Below are positions 56,034-63,175 of a stretch of DNA of 64,000 bases, piece after piece. Source of the DNA: CAMYMQ01 sp963730305 (GTDB lineage: Bacteria > Pseudomonadota > Alphaproteobacteria > Bin65). Below the pieces are notes generated by a model. It did not search any database. It worked only from the letters and a program-made list of their open reading frames with translations, and was not told the DNA's origin. The translations under genes were made by a program, and so were the position numbers. The DNA lies in contig CAVSRB010000004.1 in NCBI GenBank assembly GCA_963730305.1, positions 620,001-684,000 on the forward strand, read 5' to 3'. The first letter of the stretch is position 1, and each line of letters begins with the position of its first letter.

Positions 56034-56519
56034 ATGTTGATATCGCGCACCGCTCTTGCCCTGGTCGCCGCCGTCGCCCTGGCGGCGACCGGCGCCCAGC
56101 CGGCCCTGGCGCGCAGCGGCGTCAAGATCGGCGTCCTCAAGTGCAACGTCAGCAAGGGCGTCGGCTTCGTCTTCGGATCGAGCCGCAACCTGCGCTGCAT
56201 CTACGTGCCGACCGACGCCGGTCGGCGCGAGCACTATCTGGGCAGCATCAACAAGTGGGGCATCGACATCGGCTACATCAGCGAAGGCACGATGATCTGG
56301 GCCGTGTTCGCCCCCGCCAAGAACGTGCGCCGCGGCGCGCTGGCCGGCGACTACGGCGGGATCAGCGCCGACGTCGCGGTCGGCTACGGCGTCGGCGCCA
56401 ACGCCCTGATCGGCGGCTTCAAGAAGAGCATCGCGCTCCAGCCGCTGAGCATCCAGGGCATCAAGGGTTTCAACGTCGCCGCGGGCATCTCCGCGCTGAC
56501 GCTGCGCCGTTCGCGCTGA
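56034..56519 (+). CDS. Secreted DUF992-domain protein
   Basis: 161 residues. The N-terminal signal peptide (ISRTALALVAAVALAATGAQPALA, cleavage likely after ALA near residue 26) is followed by DUF992: VKIGVLKCNVSKGVGFVFGSSRNLRCIYVP and GYISEGTMIWAVFAPAKNVRRGALAGDYGGISADVAVGYGVGANALIGG. Periplasmic or outer-surface, function unknown. Very strong ribosome site aaaggagg at 56021-56028. A single-gene unit closed by a strong terminator. Confidence 0.88.
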   Translation: MLISRTALALVAAVALAATGAQPALARSGVKIGVLKCNVSKGVGFVFGSSRNLRCIYVPTDAGRREHYLGSINKWGIDIGYISEGTMIWAVFAPAKNVRRGALAGDYGGISADVAVGYGVGANALIGGFKKSIALQPLSIQGIKGFNVAAGISALTLRRSR

Positions 56520-56545
56520 CCCACGCCTGTCCAGGCACATCGGCG

Positions 56546-56573
56546 AAGGGCGGGCCCTCGGGTCCGCCCTTTT
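56546..56573 (+). terminator. Intrinsic terminator after the DUF992 gene
   Basis: AAGGGCGG (56546-56553) pairs with CCGCCCTT (56564-56571), extended inward by a few pairs, then TTTT overlapping the stem end. Clear Rho-independent form, 26 bases after the stop. Confidence 0.8.
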
Positions 56574-56649
56574 CCTATTGTGCGGTGGACCGGACGGTGG
56601 CCGTTGGGAACCAGGCCGCACGCCCCGTCCGACCCGAAAGCGGCTGGGT

Positions 56650-57342
56650 TCAGGACACCGGGGCTCGGGTCGCGCCGTCTCCAGGGGTGACCGGCCGGCC
56701 TTCGAGGCCTTCGAGCATCGTCTCGTTGTCGCCGGGGATGACCATCTCGAAGGTCGAGTCGATGGCGCAATAGTCGTAGTAGCCGAGCCGCGCGATCGGC
56801 CGGGCCTTGAGCACGTCGATGCGGCCGTCGGCGGTGATGAAGGCGTCGTCGATATGGATGCCGACGACCCGGCCGATGACGATGTCGGCGGTGCCCATCG
56901 TCCCGTTGCCGGGCAGGCGCACGGTCTGGTGGTAGCGGCACTCGAACTGCACCGGCGAGCCCTTGACCCGGGGCGGCTTGACGATGCGTGAGTCCAGCTT
57001 CTCCAGCCCGGCCAGCTCGAACTCGTCGACCTCGGGGGCGACCTCCATCGCCGACGCGTTGACCGCCTCGCGCTGGGCCCAGGTCGCCATGTTCCAGACG
57101 AACTCGCCCGAGGCCTCGGCGTTGACCACGGTGTCCTTGCGCCCGCCCGCGGTCTTCTGGTTGGCGGCGATCAGCACGTAGGGCGGATCGAAGGTGATGT
57201 TCTGGAACTGGCTGAACGGCGCCAGGTTGGCGGTGCCGTCGGGCGCCAGGGTCGACATCCAGCCGATCGGGCGGGGGATGACGCAGGATTTGAACGGGTT
57301 GTGCGGCAGGCCGTGGTCGTTCTTGTCGGGCTCGTAGAACAT
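56650..57342 (-). CDS. Flavin-reductase-like FMN-binding protein
   Basis: 230 residues. The split-barrel core NPFKSCVIPRPIGWMSTLAPDGTANLAPFSQFQNITFDPPYVLIA, followed by KDTVVNAEASGEFVWNMAT, is the FMN-binding flavin-reductase (DIM6/NTAB) pattern. GTADIVIGRVVGIHIDDAFI is typical of the larger DIM6-like subfamily. It reduces flavins or acts with a monooxygenase; no partner gene is nearby. ATG 57342. Confidence 0.88.
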   Translation of the reverse strand: MFYEPDKNDHGLPHNPFKSCVIPRPIGWMSTLAPDGTANLAPFSQFQNITFDPPYVLIAANQKTAGGRKDTVVNAEASGEFVWNMATWAQREAVNASAMEVAPEVDEFELAGLEKLDSRIVKPPRVKGSPVQFECRYHQTVRLPGNGTMGTADIVIGRVVGIHIDDAFITADGRIDVLKARPIARLGYYDYCAIDSTFEMVIPGDNETMLEGLEGRPVTPGDGATRAPVS

Positions 57343-57437
57343 GGGCGTCCGGTGGCTCGTTGTCGGGTGATCGCGAAGGGCCGGACGCTAGCACGCGACG
57401 GGGCGTCGCCAAAGTCCGGCGGGCGGGGAGCGACCGT

Positions 57438-57553
57438 CGGGAAGGGAGGCGAGGTGCGCCGACGGCGAGGCGGTCGAGGTCGGCGTTCGCCGTTGAACGC
57501 TGCCTGCTCGGCAGAAGAGGGCGGGCACGCCTTGTTCTGCCGAGCCGAGGCCG
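57438..57553 (-). repeat. Dispersed hairpin repeat, copy C (reverse orientation)
   Basis: Third copy. Read on the minus strand it matches copy A over about 115 bases (ggcctcggctcggca, tctgccgagcaggcagcgttcaa, cgcctcgccgtcggcgcacct, ttcccg). Its hairpin is the cleanest: an 11-bp perfect stem from GCTCGGCAGAA (57506-57516) to TTCTGCCGAGC (57535-57545), with an inner GGCG/CGCC stem. It lies in the 504-base gap between divergent flavin reductase and fabI. Confidence 0.72.
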
Positions 57554-57568
57554 TTTCACGGTTGTCTT

Positions 57569-57698
57569 GCCCGTCATCCCATCCTTCGAGACGCGCCTTG
57601 CGGCGCTCCTCAGGATGAAGGCTCCCCATACCTTGTCGACGAGGCCTTCATCCTGAGGAGGCCGCGAAGCGGCCGTCTCGAAGGATGGGATGACGGGC
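57569..57698. repeat. Large inverted REP-like pair (catccttcgagac / gtctcgaaggatg)
   Basis: Two copies of an element of about 55 bases (gcccgtcatccc, atccttcgagac, ctcctcaggatgaagg) face each other around a spacer of about 20 bases. Each arm also has its own small hairpin (for example gccgcgaagcggc). The pair can fold into one long stem. The same element is at 60278-60385. Comparable elements are dispersed in many alphaproteobacterial genomes. Confidence 0.8.
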
Positions 57699-57846
57699 GG
57701 GGTTTCCGGCACCGTGCAGCGCGCCCCGCTCGACGCGAGTACTCCCCATCGTTCGACAGGCGGGCTCAGGGCGCGCCGTTTCGGTTTGGTCTCGCCGCCC
57801 TCCTCATGCTTTAACCGCGCGGTCGCGTTATCGGAAGGAGCGTCGC

Positions 57847-58641
57847 ATGACCGGTTCGGCCCAACTGCTCGACGGGAAAAAGGGCCTCGTGATGGGGGTC
57901 GCCAACGACCGCTCGCTGGCCTGGGGCATTGCGCGGGCGGCCCACGCGGCCGGCGCCGAGCTCGCCTTCACCCACCAGGATGTCGAGGGCATCGCCCGGC
58001 GCGCCATCCCGCTCGCCGAATCGACCGGCTCGCCTCTGATCCTGCCGGCCGACGTCACCGACCCGGCGTCGCTCGACGCGCTGTTCGAGAAGATCGACCA
58101 GTTCTGGGGCCGGCTCGACTTCGTGGTCCACTCGCTGGCCTTTTCCGACCGCACCGAGCTGACCGGCCGCTACGTCGACACCAGCCGCGACAACTTCCAG
58201 ATGACGATGGACATCTCCTGCTACTCGTTCACCGACATCGCGCGCCGGGCCGAGGCGCTGATGGACGACGGCGGCGCGCTGTTGACCCTGACCTACGACG
58301 GCTCTCAGCGGGTGATGAAGTCCTACAACGTAATGGGCGTCGCCAAGGCCGCGCTCGAGGCCTCGGTCCGCTACCTCGCCAACGATCTCGGCCCCGGCGG
58401 CATCCGGGTCAACGCGCTGTCCGCCGGCCCGATGCGCACGCTCGCCGGCGCCGGCGTCGGCGATGCGCGCTACGTCTACCAGTGGGTGGAGAAGAATTCG
58501 GCGCTGCGCCGGAACCCGACCCTGGACGAGGTGGGGAATACCGGGCTGTACCTGATCTCGCCGCTGTCCAACGGCGTGACCGGCGAGGTGCACTATGTCG
58601 ACTGCGGGTACAACATCGTCGGCATGGGGATGACCGCCTAG
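57847..58641 (+). CDS. fabI: Enoyl-ACP reductase I
   Basis: 264 residues. GLVMGVANDRSLAWGIARAAHAAGAEL is the modified Rossmann motif of FabI. SYNVMGVAKAALEASVRYLA holds the Y-x6-K pair (Tyr near 159, Lys near 166). GPMRTLAGAGVGD and YVDCGYNIVGM are typical ends. Last reduction of the fatty-acid elongation cycle. The ATG has gaaggagcgtcgc just upstream. Confidence 0.96.
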   Translation: MTGSAQLLDGKKGLVMGVANDRSLAWGIARAAHAAGAELAFTHQDVEGIARRAIPLAESTGSPLILPADVTDPASLDALFEKIDQFWGRLDFVVHSLAFSDRTELTGRYVDTSRDNFQMTMDISCYSFTDIARRAEALMDDGGALLTLTYDGSQRVMKSYNVMGVAKAALEASVRYLANDLGPGGIRVNALSAGPMRTLAGAGVGDARYVYQWVEKNSALRRNPTLDEVGNTGLYLISPLSNGVTGEVHYVDCGYNIVGMGMTA

Positions 58642-58828
58642 CGGAAACGGCGCGCCCCGGCCAGCGGGTGGCGGCGTTCGGCCAAGATGGCGCCGCCCGC
58701 GTCGCTTCCCAACTCCGGTGACGGCGATCGCCGGACTTGCAACGGCGACCCATCATAGACATATGTTCCTAGATATCGATGTCCGGGAACGGAGTGCAAC
58801 CGTTCCTGGTCGGACCGGCGAACACGAC

Positions 58829-59173
58829 CATGACCGAACCTGACATCCGCGTGCCCCCGTCTGCCGGACGGCTCGGGCGCACCCTTACCTTTCCTGACCG
58901 TTCCGCGCCCCCGTCCCGCGCATTCAGGTCGCGAACCCTACCGAACCTGACATATCCGGTCTCCCCTGCCGGCGTGCGGCCGGCGCCGACCCTGACTTTT
59001 CCTGACCCGATCGGCGCCCCGCCCGGCGGGCCGTCGGCGCCGCCTGCGACCTGACAGAACCTGACATATCCGCACCCCCCATGTGTCGGGCCGGTCGCGG
59101 GACCGTCGCCGGGGTGGCGTCCGGCCCTCCCCGCAGGCTAAAACCATTCAAAACTAGCCGATACCCCCCTGAC
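58829..59173 (+). repeat. Array of paired CCTGAC sites with about 54-bp period
   Basis: Five same-strand sites, each made of two hexamers with starts exactly 10 bp apart: 58829/58839, 58883/58893, 58936/58946, 58991/59001, 59050/59060. The second hexamer is CCTGAC in all five; the first is CATGAC, CCTTAC, CCCTAC, CCTGAC, CCTGAC. Steps between sites are 54, 53, 55 and 59. A lone CCTGAC at 59168 lies a further 108 on, close to the irr -35. Each site is followed by a TCCG/CCCC-rich stretch and then unique GC-rich, often palindromic, spacer. It fills most of the 575-base gap 58642-59216. Confidence 0.8.
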
Positions 59174-59181
59174 CTCCGGCC

Positions 59182-59210
59182 TTTAAATCCCGTTCCGTTT
59201 CACCTATATT
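59182..59210 (+). promoter_or_regulatory. Candidate irr promoter
   Basis: TTTAAA (59182-59187), 17-base spacer, TATATT (59205-59210). The -10 is only six bases from the irr ATG at 59217, so either transcription is nearly leaderless or the true elements lie upstream. Confidence 0.4.
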
Positions 59211-59216
59211 ACGGTC

Positions 59217-59639
59217 ATGGCAAACCAGCGACCCTATACCGAGGCGATCCAGCGCCTGCGCGACGTCGGGCTTCGCCCCACGCGGCAGCGGCTGGCGCTC
59301 GCGCGTCTGCTGTTCGGCGGGCCCGACCGCCACGTCACCGCGGAGCAGCTCCATGCCGAGGCGCAGGAAGCCGAGCTCGGCGTGTCGCTGGCGACCGTCT
59401 ACAACACGCTCAACCAGTTCACCCACGCCGGGCTGATGCGCGAGGTCGTGGTCGAGCCGGGCCGCTCCTACTTCGACACCAACACCTCCGACCACCACCA
59501 CTTCTTCGTCGAGGGGCCGAGCACGCTGATGGACATCCCCGCCGACAAGCTGTCGGTCGAGGGCCTGCCGAGCGCGCCGGAGGGCACGTCGGTCGAGCGG
59601 ATCGACGTGATCGTGCGGGTGCGACCAACTCGCAACTAG
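59217..59639 (+). CDS. irr: Iron response regulator Irr (Fur family)
   Basis: 140 residues. GLRPTRQRLALARLLFGGPDRHVTAEQLHAEA and VSLATVYNTLNQFTHAGLMREVVVEPGRSYFDTNTSDHHHFFVE are the Irr-type winged helix and metal/haem region. The histidine run near 91-94 corresponds to the haem-binding HxH site of Irr. In alphaproteobacteria Irr senses iron through haem and represses or activates genes by binding ICE boxes. No typical N-terminal haem regulatory (GCPWHD-type) motif is present, as in most Irr proteins outside Bradyrhizobium. An ICE box lies just downstream. Confidence 0.92.
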   Translation: MANQRPYTEAIQRLRDVGLRPTRQRLALARLLFGGPDRHVTAEQLHAEAQEAELGVSLATVYNTLNQFTHAGLMREVVVEPGRSYFDTNTSDHHHFFVEGPSTLMDIPADKLSVEGLPSAPEGTSVERIDVIVRVRPTRN

Positions 59640-59678
59640 AGTCGGATTTTCTCCTTTAAGGTCAATATCTTCCTAAAA

Positions 59679-59701
59679 TAGATTAGAAGCGTTCTAATCT
59701 A
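59679..59701. promoter_or_regulatory. Irr box (ICE-type palindrome)
   Basis: Perfect 10+10 inverted repeat TAGATTAGAA (59679-59688) and TTCTAATCTA (59692-59701) around GCG. The core TTAGAA-N3-TTCTAA matches the iron control element bound by Irr. It directly abuts the -35 of the rubrerythrin promoter, a position suited to repression. Confidence 0.82.
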
Positions 59702-59730
59702 TTGACAGGGCCGCGCGCGGTCGCCATATT
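59702..59730 (+). promoter_or_regulatory. Rubrerythrin promoter
   Basis: TTGACA (59702-59707), 17-base spacer, CATATT (59725-59730); consensus -35 with ideal spacing, immediately after the Irr box. It would give a leader of about 105 bases before the ATG at 59841. Confidence 0.7.
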
Positions 59731-59840
59731 GATCTCGGAACGGCAACATTCCCCGCATGCCGTTCGGCGCCCGCGCGGCGCTACCCGCCCGCACCAACGC
59801 CGGACGCCCGATACCAACCCCGACTGATGGAGGAGAGCTC

Positions 59841-60255
59841 ATGTCCCTCAAGGGCACCAAGACCGAAGACGAATCTCAAGGACGCCTTCGCCGGCGAGAG
59901 CCAGGCCAACCGCCGCTATCTCTACTTCGCGCAGAAGGCCGACGTCGAAGGCTACAACGACGCCGCCGCCGTGTTCCGCTCGACCGCCGAGGGCGAGACG
60001 GGCCACGCCCACGGCCACCTCGCCTTCCTCGAGGAGGTCGGCGACCCGGCCACCGGCGAGCCGATCGGCGACACCAGCCTGAACCTCAAGGCCGCCATCG
60101 CGGGCGAGACGCACGAATACACCGACATGTATCCGGGCATGGCCCGCACCGCGCGCGACGAGGGCTTCGACGAGATCGCCGACTGGTTCGAGACGCTCGC
60201 CAAGGCCGAGAAGTCGCACGCCGGCCGTTTCCAGAAGGCCCTGGGCGAGCTGTAG
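59841..60255 (+). CDS. Rubrerythrin-family diiron protein, one frameshift near the start
   Basis: About 138 residues after correction. MSLKGTKTED, then one extra base near 59870, then NLKDAFAGESQANRRYLYFAQKADVEGY and ETGHAHGHLAFL, ETHEYTDMYPGMARTARDEGF and EKSHAGRFQKAL. The two E...ExxH sets form the diiron site. No C-terminal rubredoxin Cys4 domain, so it is the short type. Likely peroxide reductase or iron-handling protein under Irr control. ATG 59841 has ggagg about 9 bases upstream; the competing frame start at 59827 does not give the family N-terminus. Confidence 0.9.
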
Positions 60256-60277
60256 GCCGAGCCCGGATCCGGCATCG

Positions 60278-60385
60278 CATCCTTCGAGACGGCCGCATTC
60301 GCGGCCTCCTCAGGATGAAGGTCTTGGCCGACGCCAAGCGCTGCCTTCATCCTGAGGAGCCCCGCAGGGGCGTCTCGAAGGATGG
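60278..60385. repeat. Inverted REP-like pair, second locus
   Basis: Same element as at 57569-57698: catccttcgagacggccgc and ctcctcaggatgaagg face ccttcatcctgagg and gtctcgaaggatgg. It separates rubrerythrin from the Fe-S gene and may end or buffer the Irr-controlled transcript. Confidence 0.8.
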
Positions 60386-60440
60386 ATGACGGGCCTGTCC
60401 GGCGCGCGCCGCCGGCACTTCCGTCCCGAAGGAATTTCCC

Positions 60441-61781
60441 ATGCGCGAAGGCAGCCTCGAGGCGCCGGTCCGCCATCCGATCAACTGGCAGGACCCCGAC
60501 TACACCGACCCGGAGAAGCTCGACGCCGAGATGCGGCGGCAGTTCGACGTCTGTCACGGCTGCCGGCTGTGCTTCAACCTGTGCGACAGCTTCCCGCGCC
60601 TGTTCGACTTCATCGACGAATCGGAGACCGAGCTCGAGGGCGTCTCGTCGGACAAGTTCAAGCACGTCGTGGACGCGTGCACGCTCTGCGACATGTGCTT
60701 CATGACCAAGTGCCCCTACGTGCCGCCGCACGAATTCAACCTCGACGTCCCCCACCTGATGCTGCGCTACCGCGCGATGGAGCAGAAGCAGGGCAAGCGC
60801 CCGTTCTGGGAAAAGCAGCTCACCAACACCGACCGCAACGGCCGGCTGTGCAGCCACGCCCCCGGGCTGGTCAACTGGGGCGGCGACACCAAGAACGGCC
60901 TGACCCGCGGCCTGATGCAGGCGGTCGCCGGCGTCGACAAGGATGCCGCGCTGCCCAAGTATTACGGCAAGACCCTGGTCGACCGGGCCAAGACCGACGT
61001 GCCCGAGGTCAACAAGGACGCCCCCGCCTACGGCCGCAAGGCGGTGATCTACGCCACCTGCTTCTCCAACTACAACAACCCGCAGATCGGCATCGCCGCG
61101 CGCCGGATCCTGGCCCGGAACGGCGTCGAGACCGAGGTGGTCTACCCGTCCTGCTGCGGCATGCCGCAGATGGAGCAGGGCGACCTCGCCCAGGTCGCCG
61201 AGAACGCCAAGACCGTCGCCGCCGAGCTGCGGCCCTATGTCGACAAGGGCTACGACGTGATCGCGCTGGTCCCGTCCTGCGCGCTGATGCTCAAGTTCGA
61301 GTGGCCGCTGATCGTGCCGGACGACGAGAATGTCGAAATGCTGTCCCAGGCGACCTTCGACGCCTCGGAATACGTCGTTGCGATCGCCAAAAAGGAAGGC
61401 CTGGCCGACGGCCTGTCGGCGCTCGACGGCGGCGTCACCCTGCACATCGCCTGCCACGCCCGCGCCCAGAACGTCGGCATGAAGGCGGCGGAGATGATGC
61501 GCCTGATCCCCGACACCGAGATCAAGGTGATCCAGCGCTGCTCGGGTCACGGCGGCTCGTGGGGCGTGATGAAGGGCAATTTCGAGACGGGGCTCAAGGT
61601 CGGCAAGCCGGTCGCGCGCGACGCGGTCAAGGCCGAGAACAAGTATGTCGCCTCGGAATGCCCGCTCGCCGGCATCCACATCCTCCAGGGGATGGAGCGG
61701 ATCGAGGGCGGCCAGCCGCCGGAAGCGGCGCCGCACCCGATCGAGCTGTTCGCCCGCGCCTACGGCATCGAGGCCGGTTGA
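60441..61781 (+). CDS. Fe-S protein with two 4Fe-4S motifs and CCG domains (heterodisulfide-reductase/GlpC-like)
   Basis: 446 residues. N-terminal ferredoxin-like motifs CHGCRLCFNLC (about 33-43) and CTLCDMCFMTKC (about 75-86) are followed by two CCG-type domains. The first ends YPSCCGMPQMEQG; the second has HIACHARAQNVG and a variant RCSGHGGSWG in place of CCG. Resembles GlpC/HdrB-type electron-transfer subunits; donor and acceptor are unknown. The setting between rubrerythrin and DUF3501 suggests a role in peroxide or iron stress. Confidence 0.85.
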   Translation: MREGSLEAPVRHPINWQDPDYTDPEKLDAEMRRQFDVCHGCRLCFNLCDSFPRLFDFIDESETELEGVSSDKFKHVVDACTLCDMCFMTKCPYVPPHEFNLDVPHLMLRYRAMEQKQGKRPFWEKQLTNTDRNGRLCSHAPGLVNWGGDTKNGLTRGLMQAVAGVDKDAALPKYYGKTLVDRAKTDVPEVNKDAPAYGRKAVIYATCFSNYNNPQIGIAARRILARNGVETEVVYPSCCGMPQMEQGDLAQVAENAKTVAAELRPYVDKGYDVIALVPSCALMLKFEWPLIVPDDENVEMLSQATFDASEYVVAIAKKEGLADGLSALDGGVTLHIACHARAQNVGMKAAEMMRLIPDTEIKVIQRCSGHGGSWGVMKGNFETGLKVGKPVARDAVKAENKYVASECPLAGIHILQGMERIEGGQPPEAAPHPIELFARAYGIEAG

Positions 61782-61798
61782 CGCGCGCAACCAACATC

Positions 61799-61880
61799 GT
61801 CACCCCCGCGCAGGCGGGGGTCCAGAAACAGCCGGCGCCCTGACCGGCATCCCTGGGGTCCCGCCGGCGCGGGAACGACG
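61799..61880. repeat. REP-like palindromes between Fe-S gene and DUF3501
   Basis: gtcacccccgcgcaggcgggggtcc followed by ggggtcccgccggcgcgggaac; related to elements at 21153 and 55752. Described in parts only. Confidence 0.55.
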
Positions 61881-61903
61881 GCATTGAGAATTTGGAAAGA
61901 CCG

Positions 61904-62491
61904 ATGACCAAGACCGAGATCACCCGCGACGACATCATGGCGATGGCGGACTACGAGCCGATCCGCAAGGAGCGCCGCCGCCAGATCACCGAGCTCAAGC
62001 GCAACCGCCGGCTCGACGTCGGCCCGTTCGCGACCTTCTATTTCGAGAGCTACGAGACGATGTGGCATCAGGTCCACGAGATGCTGTTCATCGAGAAGGG
62101 CGGCGAGGCGCAGATCGAGGACGAGCTGCGCGCCTACAACCCGCTGGTGCCCAAGGGCAGCGAGCTGGTCGCCACCGTGATGCTCGAGATCGAGGACCCC
62201 GAGCGCCGCCACCGCGAGCTGATGAAGCTCGGCGGCATCGAGGACACCTTCTACATCGAGGTCGACGGCGAGAAGGTCGAGGGCGTGTCCGAGGCCGACG
62301 TCGACCGCACCTCGGCGGCGGGCAAGGCGTCGTCGGTGCAGTTCGTCCATTTCCCCTTCACCGCGGCGCAGGTCGAGGCCTTCCGCAAGCCCGGCGCCAA
62401 GGTGATCGTCGGCATCGGCCACGAGAACTACGCCCACATGGCGGTGATGCCCGAAGCGATGCGCGCGGCGCTGGCAGAGGATTTCGCGTAG
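61904..62491 (+). CDS. DUF3501-family protein
   Basis: 195 residues, soluble. ITRDDIMAMADYEPIRKERRRQITELKRNRRLDVGPFATFYFESYETMWHQVHEMLFIEKGG is the DUF3501 signature, with several conserved His, Glu and Arg. SSVQFVHFPFTAAQVEAF follows. Function unknown; it is repeatedly neighbour to rubrerythrin and the CCG Fe-S protein, as here. ATG 61904 follows ggaaaga. Confidence 0.87.
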   Translation: MTKTEITRDDIMAMADYEPIRKERRRQITELKRNRRLDVGPFATFYFESYETMWHQVHEMLFIEKGGEAQIEDELRAYNPLVPKGSELVATVMLEIEDPERRHRELMKLGGIEDTFYIEVDGEKVEGVSEADVDRTSAAGKASSVQFVHFPFTAAQVEAFRKPGAKVIVGIGHENYAHMAVMPEAMRAALAEDFA

Positions 62492-62620
62492 GCGATCCCG
62501 CTTCTCCCCTTGGGGGAGAGGGGAGGACGTTGGCGATGCCCGTGCTCTTTGGCGGACCAAGGCATATATTGCGGGCGCGCCGATTGGCGCTCGCGATCCC
62601 CGAGCTCCGGGAAGGCCACC

Positions 62621-63157
62621 CTGACCAGCGATCCCACTGCACCGCAACCGACCTCGGCCCAGCTCCCCGAAACGCCCTATTACGGCCGGCCGGGCACGCC
62701 GCTCTTGTTCGGCCTGCTGCTGCTGCCGGCGACCCTGGTGTTCGTCTACACGATGGGCCAGCTGGTCGCCGGATACGGGCCGACCGGCTTCGTCGACCGG
62801 ATGGCGGCGGTCTACATCATCCCGCTCGCGCTGGCGCCTTTCACCGCGCTCGACCTCCTGTTCCTGCACCGGGCCTGGTGGTTGTTCGTGCTGCACCGTC
62901 GCGGCCGGCCCGCGGTCGCGGCGATCGAGTCGATCGAGGCCGAGACCCGCGCCGACGGCCGTCCGCTCGGACGGACCCTGGTGCGCGCCACCGTTTCGGT
63001 CGCCGGCGCGCCGCCCTTCGTCCTGCGCGTCCGCTTGAAGGCGCAGAAGGAGGCGGTCGAGGCCGCCCTGCCGCCCGAAGGACTGCCGATCCGCTACGAC
63101 CCGAAGAAGCCGCGCCGGGTGCTGGTCGAGCCGTCGGTGCCGGGCGCGCGCTACTGA
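62621..63157 (+). CDS. Two-helix membrane protein of unknown function, start uncertain
   Basis: About 178 residues. Helices PLLFGLLLLPATLVFVYTMGQLV and YIIPLALAPFTALDLLFL are followed by a soluble tail (ESIEAETRADGRPLGRTLVRATVSVAGAPPFVLRVRLKAQKEAVEAALPPEGLPIRYDPKKPRRVLVEPSVPGARY) that reads like a small beta-rich domain. No family recognised. The open frame extends back to TTG 62510 through REP-like sequence. gggaagg before a CTG at 62621 suggests the true start is there, or that a start codon is misread. Confidence 0.55.
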   Translation: MTSDPTAPQPTSAQLPETPYYGRPGTPLLFGLLLLPATLVFVYTMGQLVAGYGPTGFVDRMAAVYIIPLALAPFTALDLLFLHRAWWLFVLHRRGRPAVAAIESIEAETRADGRPLGRTLVRATVSVAGAPPFVLRVRLKAQKEAVEAALPPEGLPIRYDPKKPRRVLVEPSVPGARY

Positions 63158-63175
63158 GGGTCGAGGGCGCGGCGG

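Noticed and set aside
58779..59054. ORF encoding a TLTFPD-type repeat protein over the CCTGAC array
   Set aside because: Site spacing of 53 and 55 bp shifts the frame between repeats and the ORF stops inside the last site; the repeat is a DNA-level feature.
58829..59173. CRISPR array
   Set aside because: Repeats are short and degenerate (16-33 bases), only five, with GC-rich partly palindromic spacers and no cas genes in the window.
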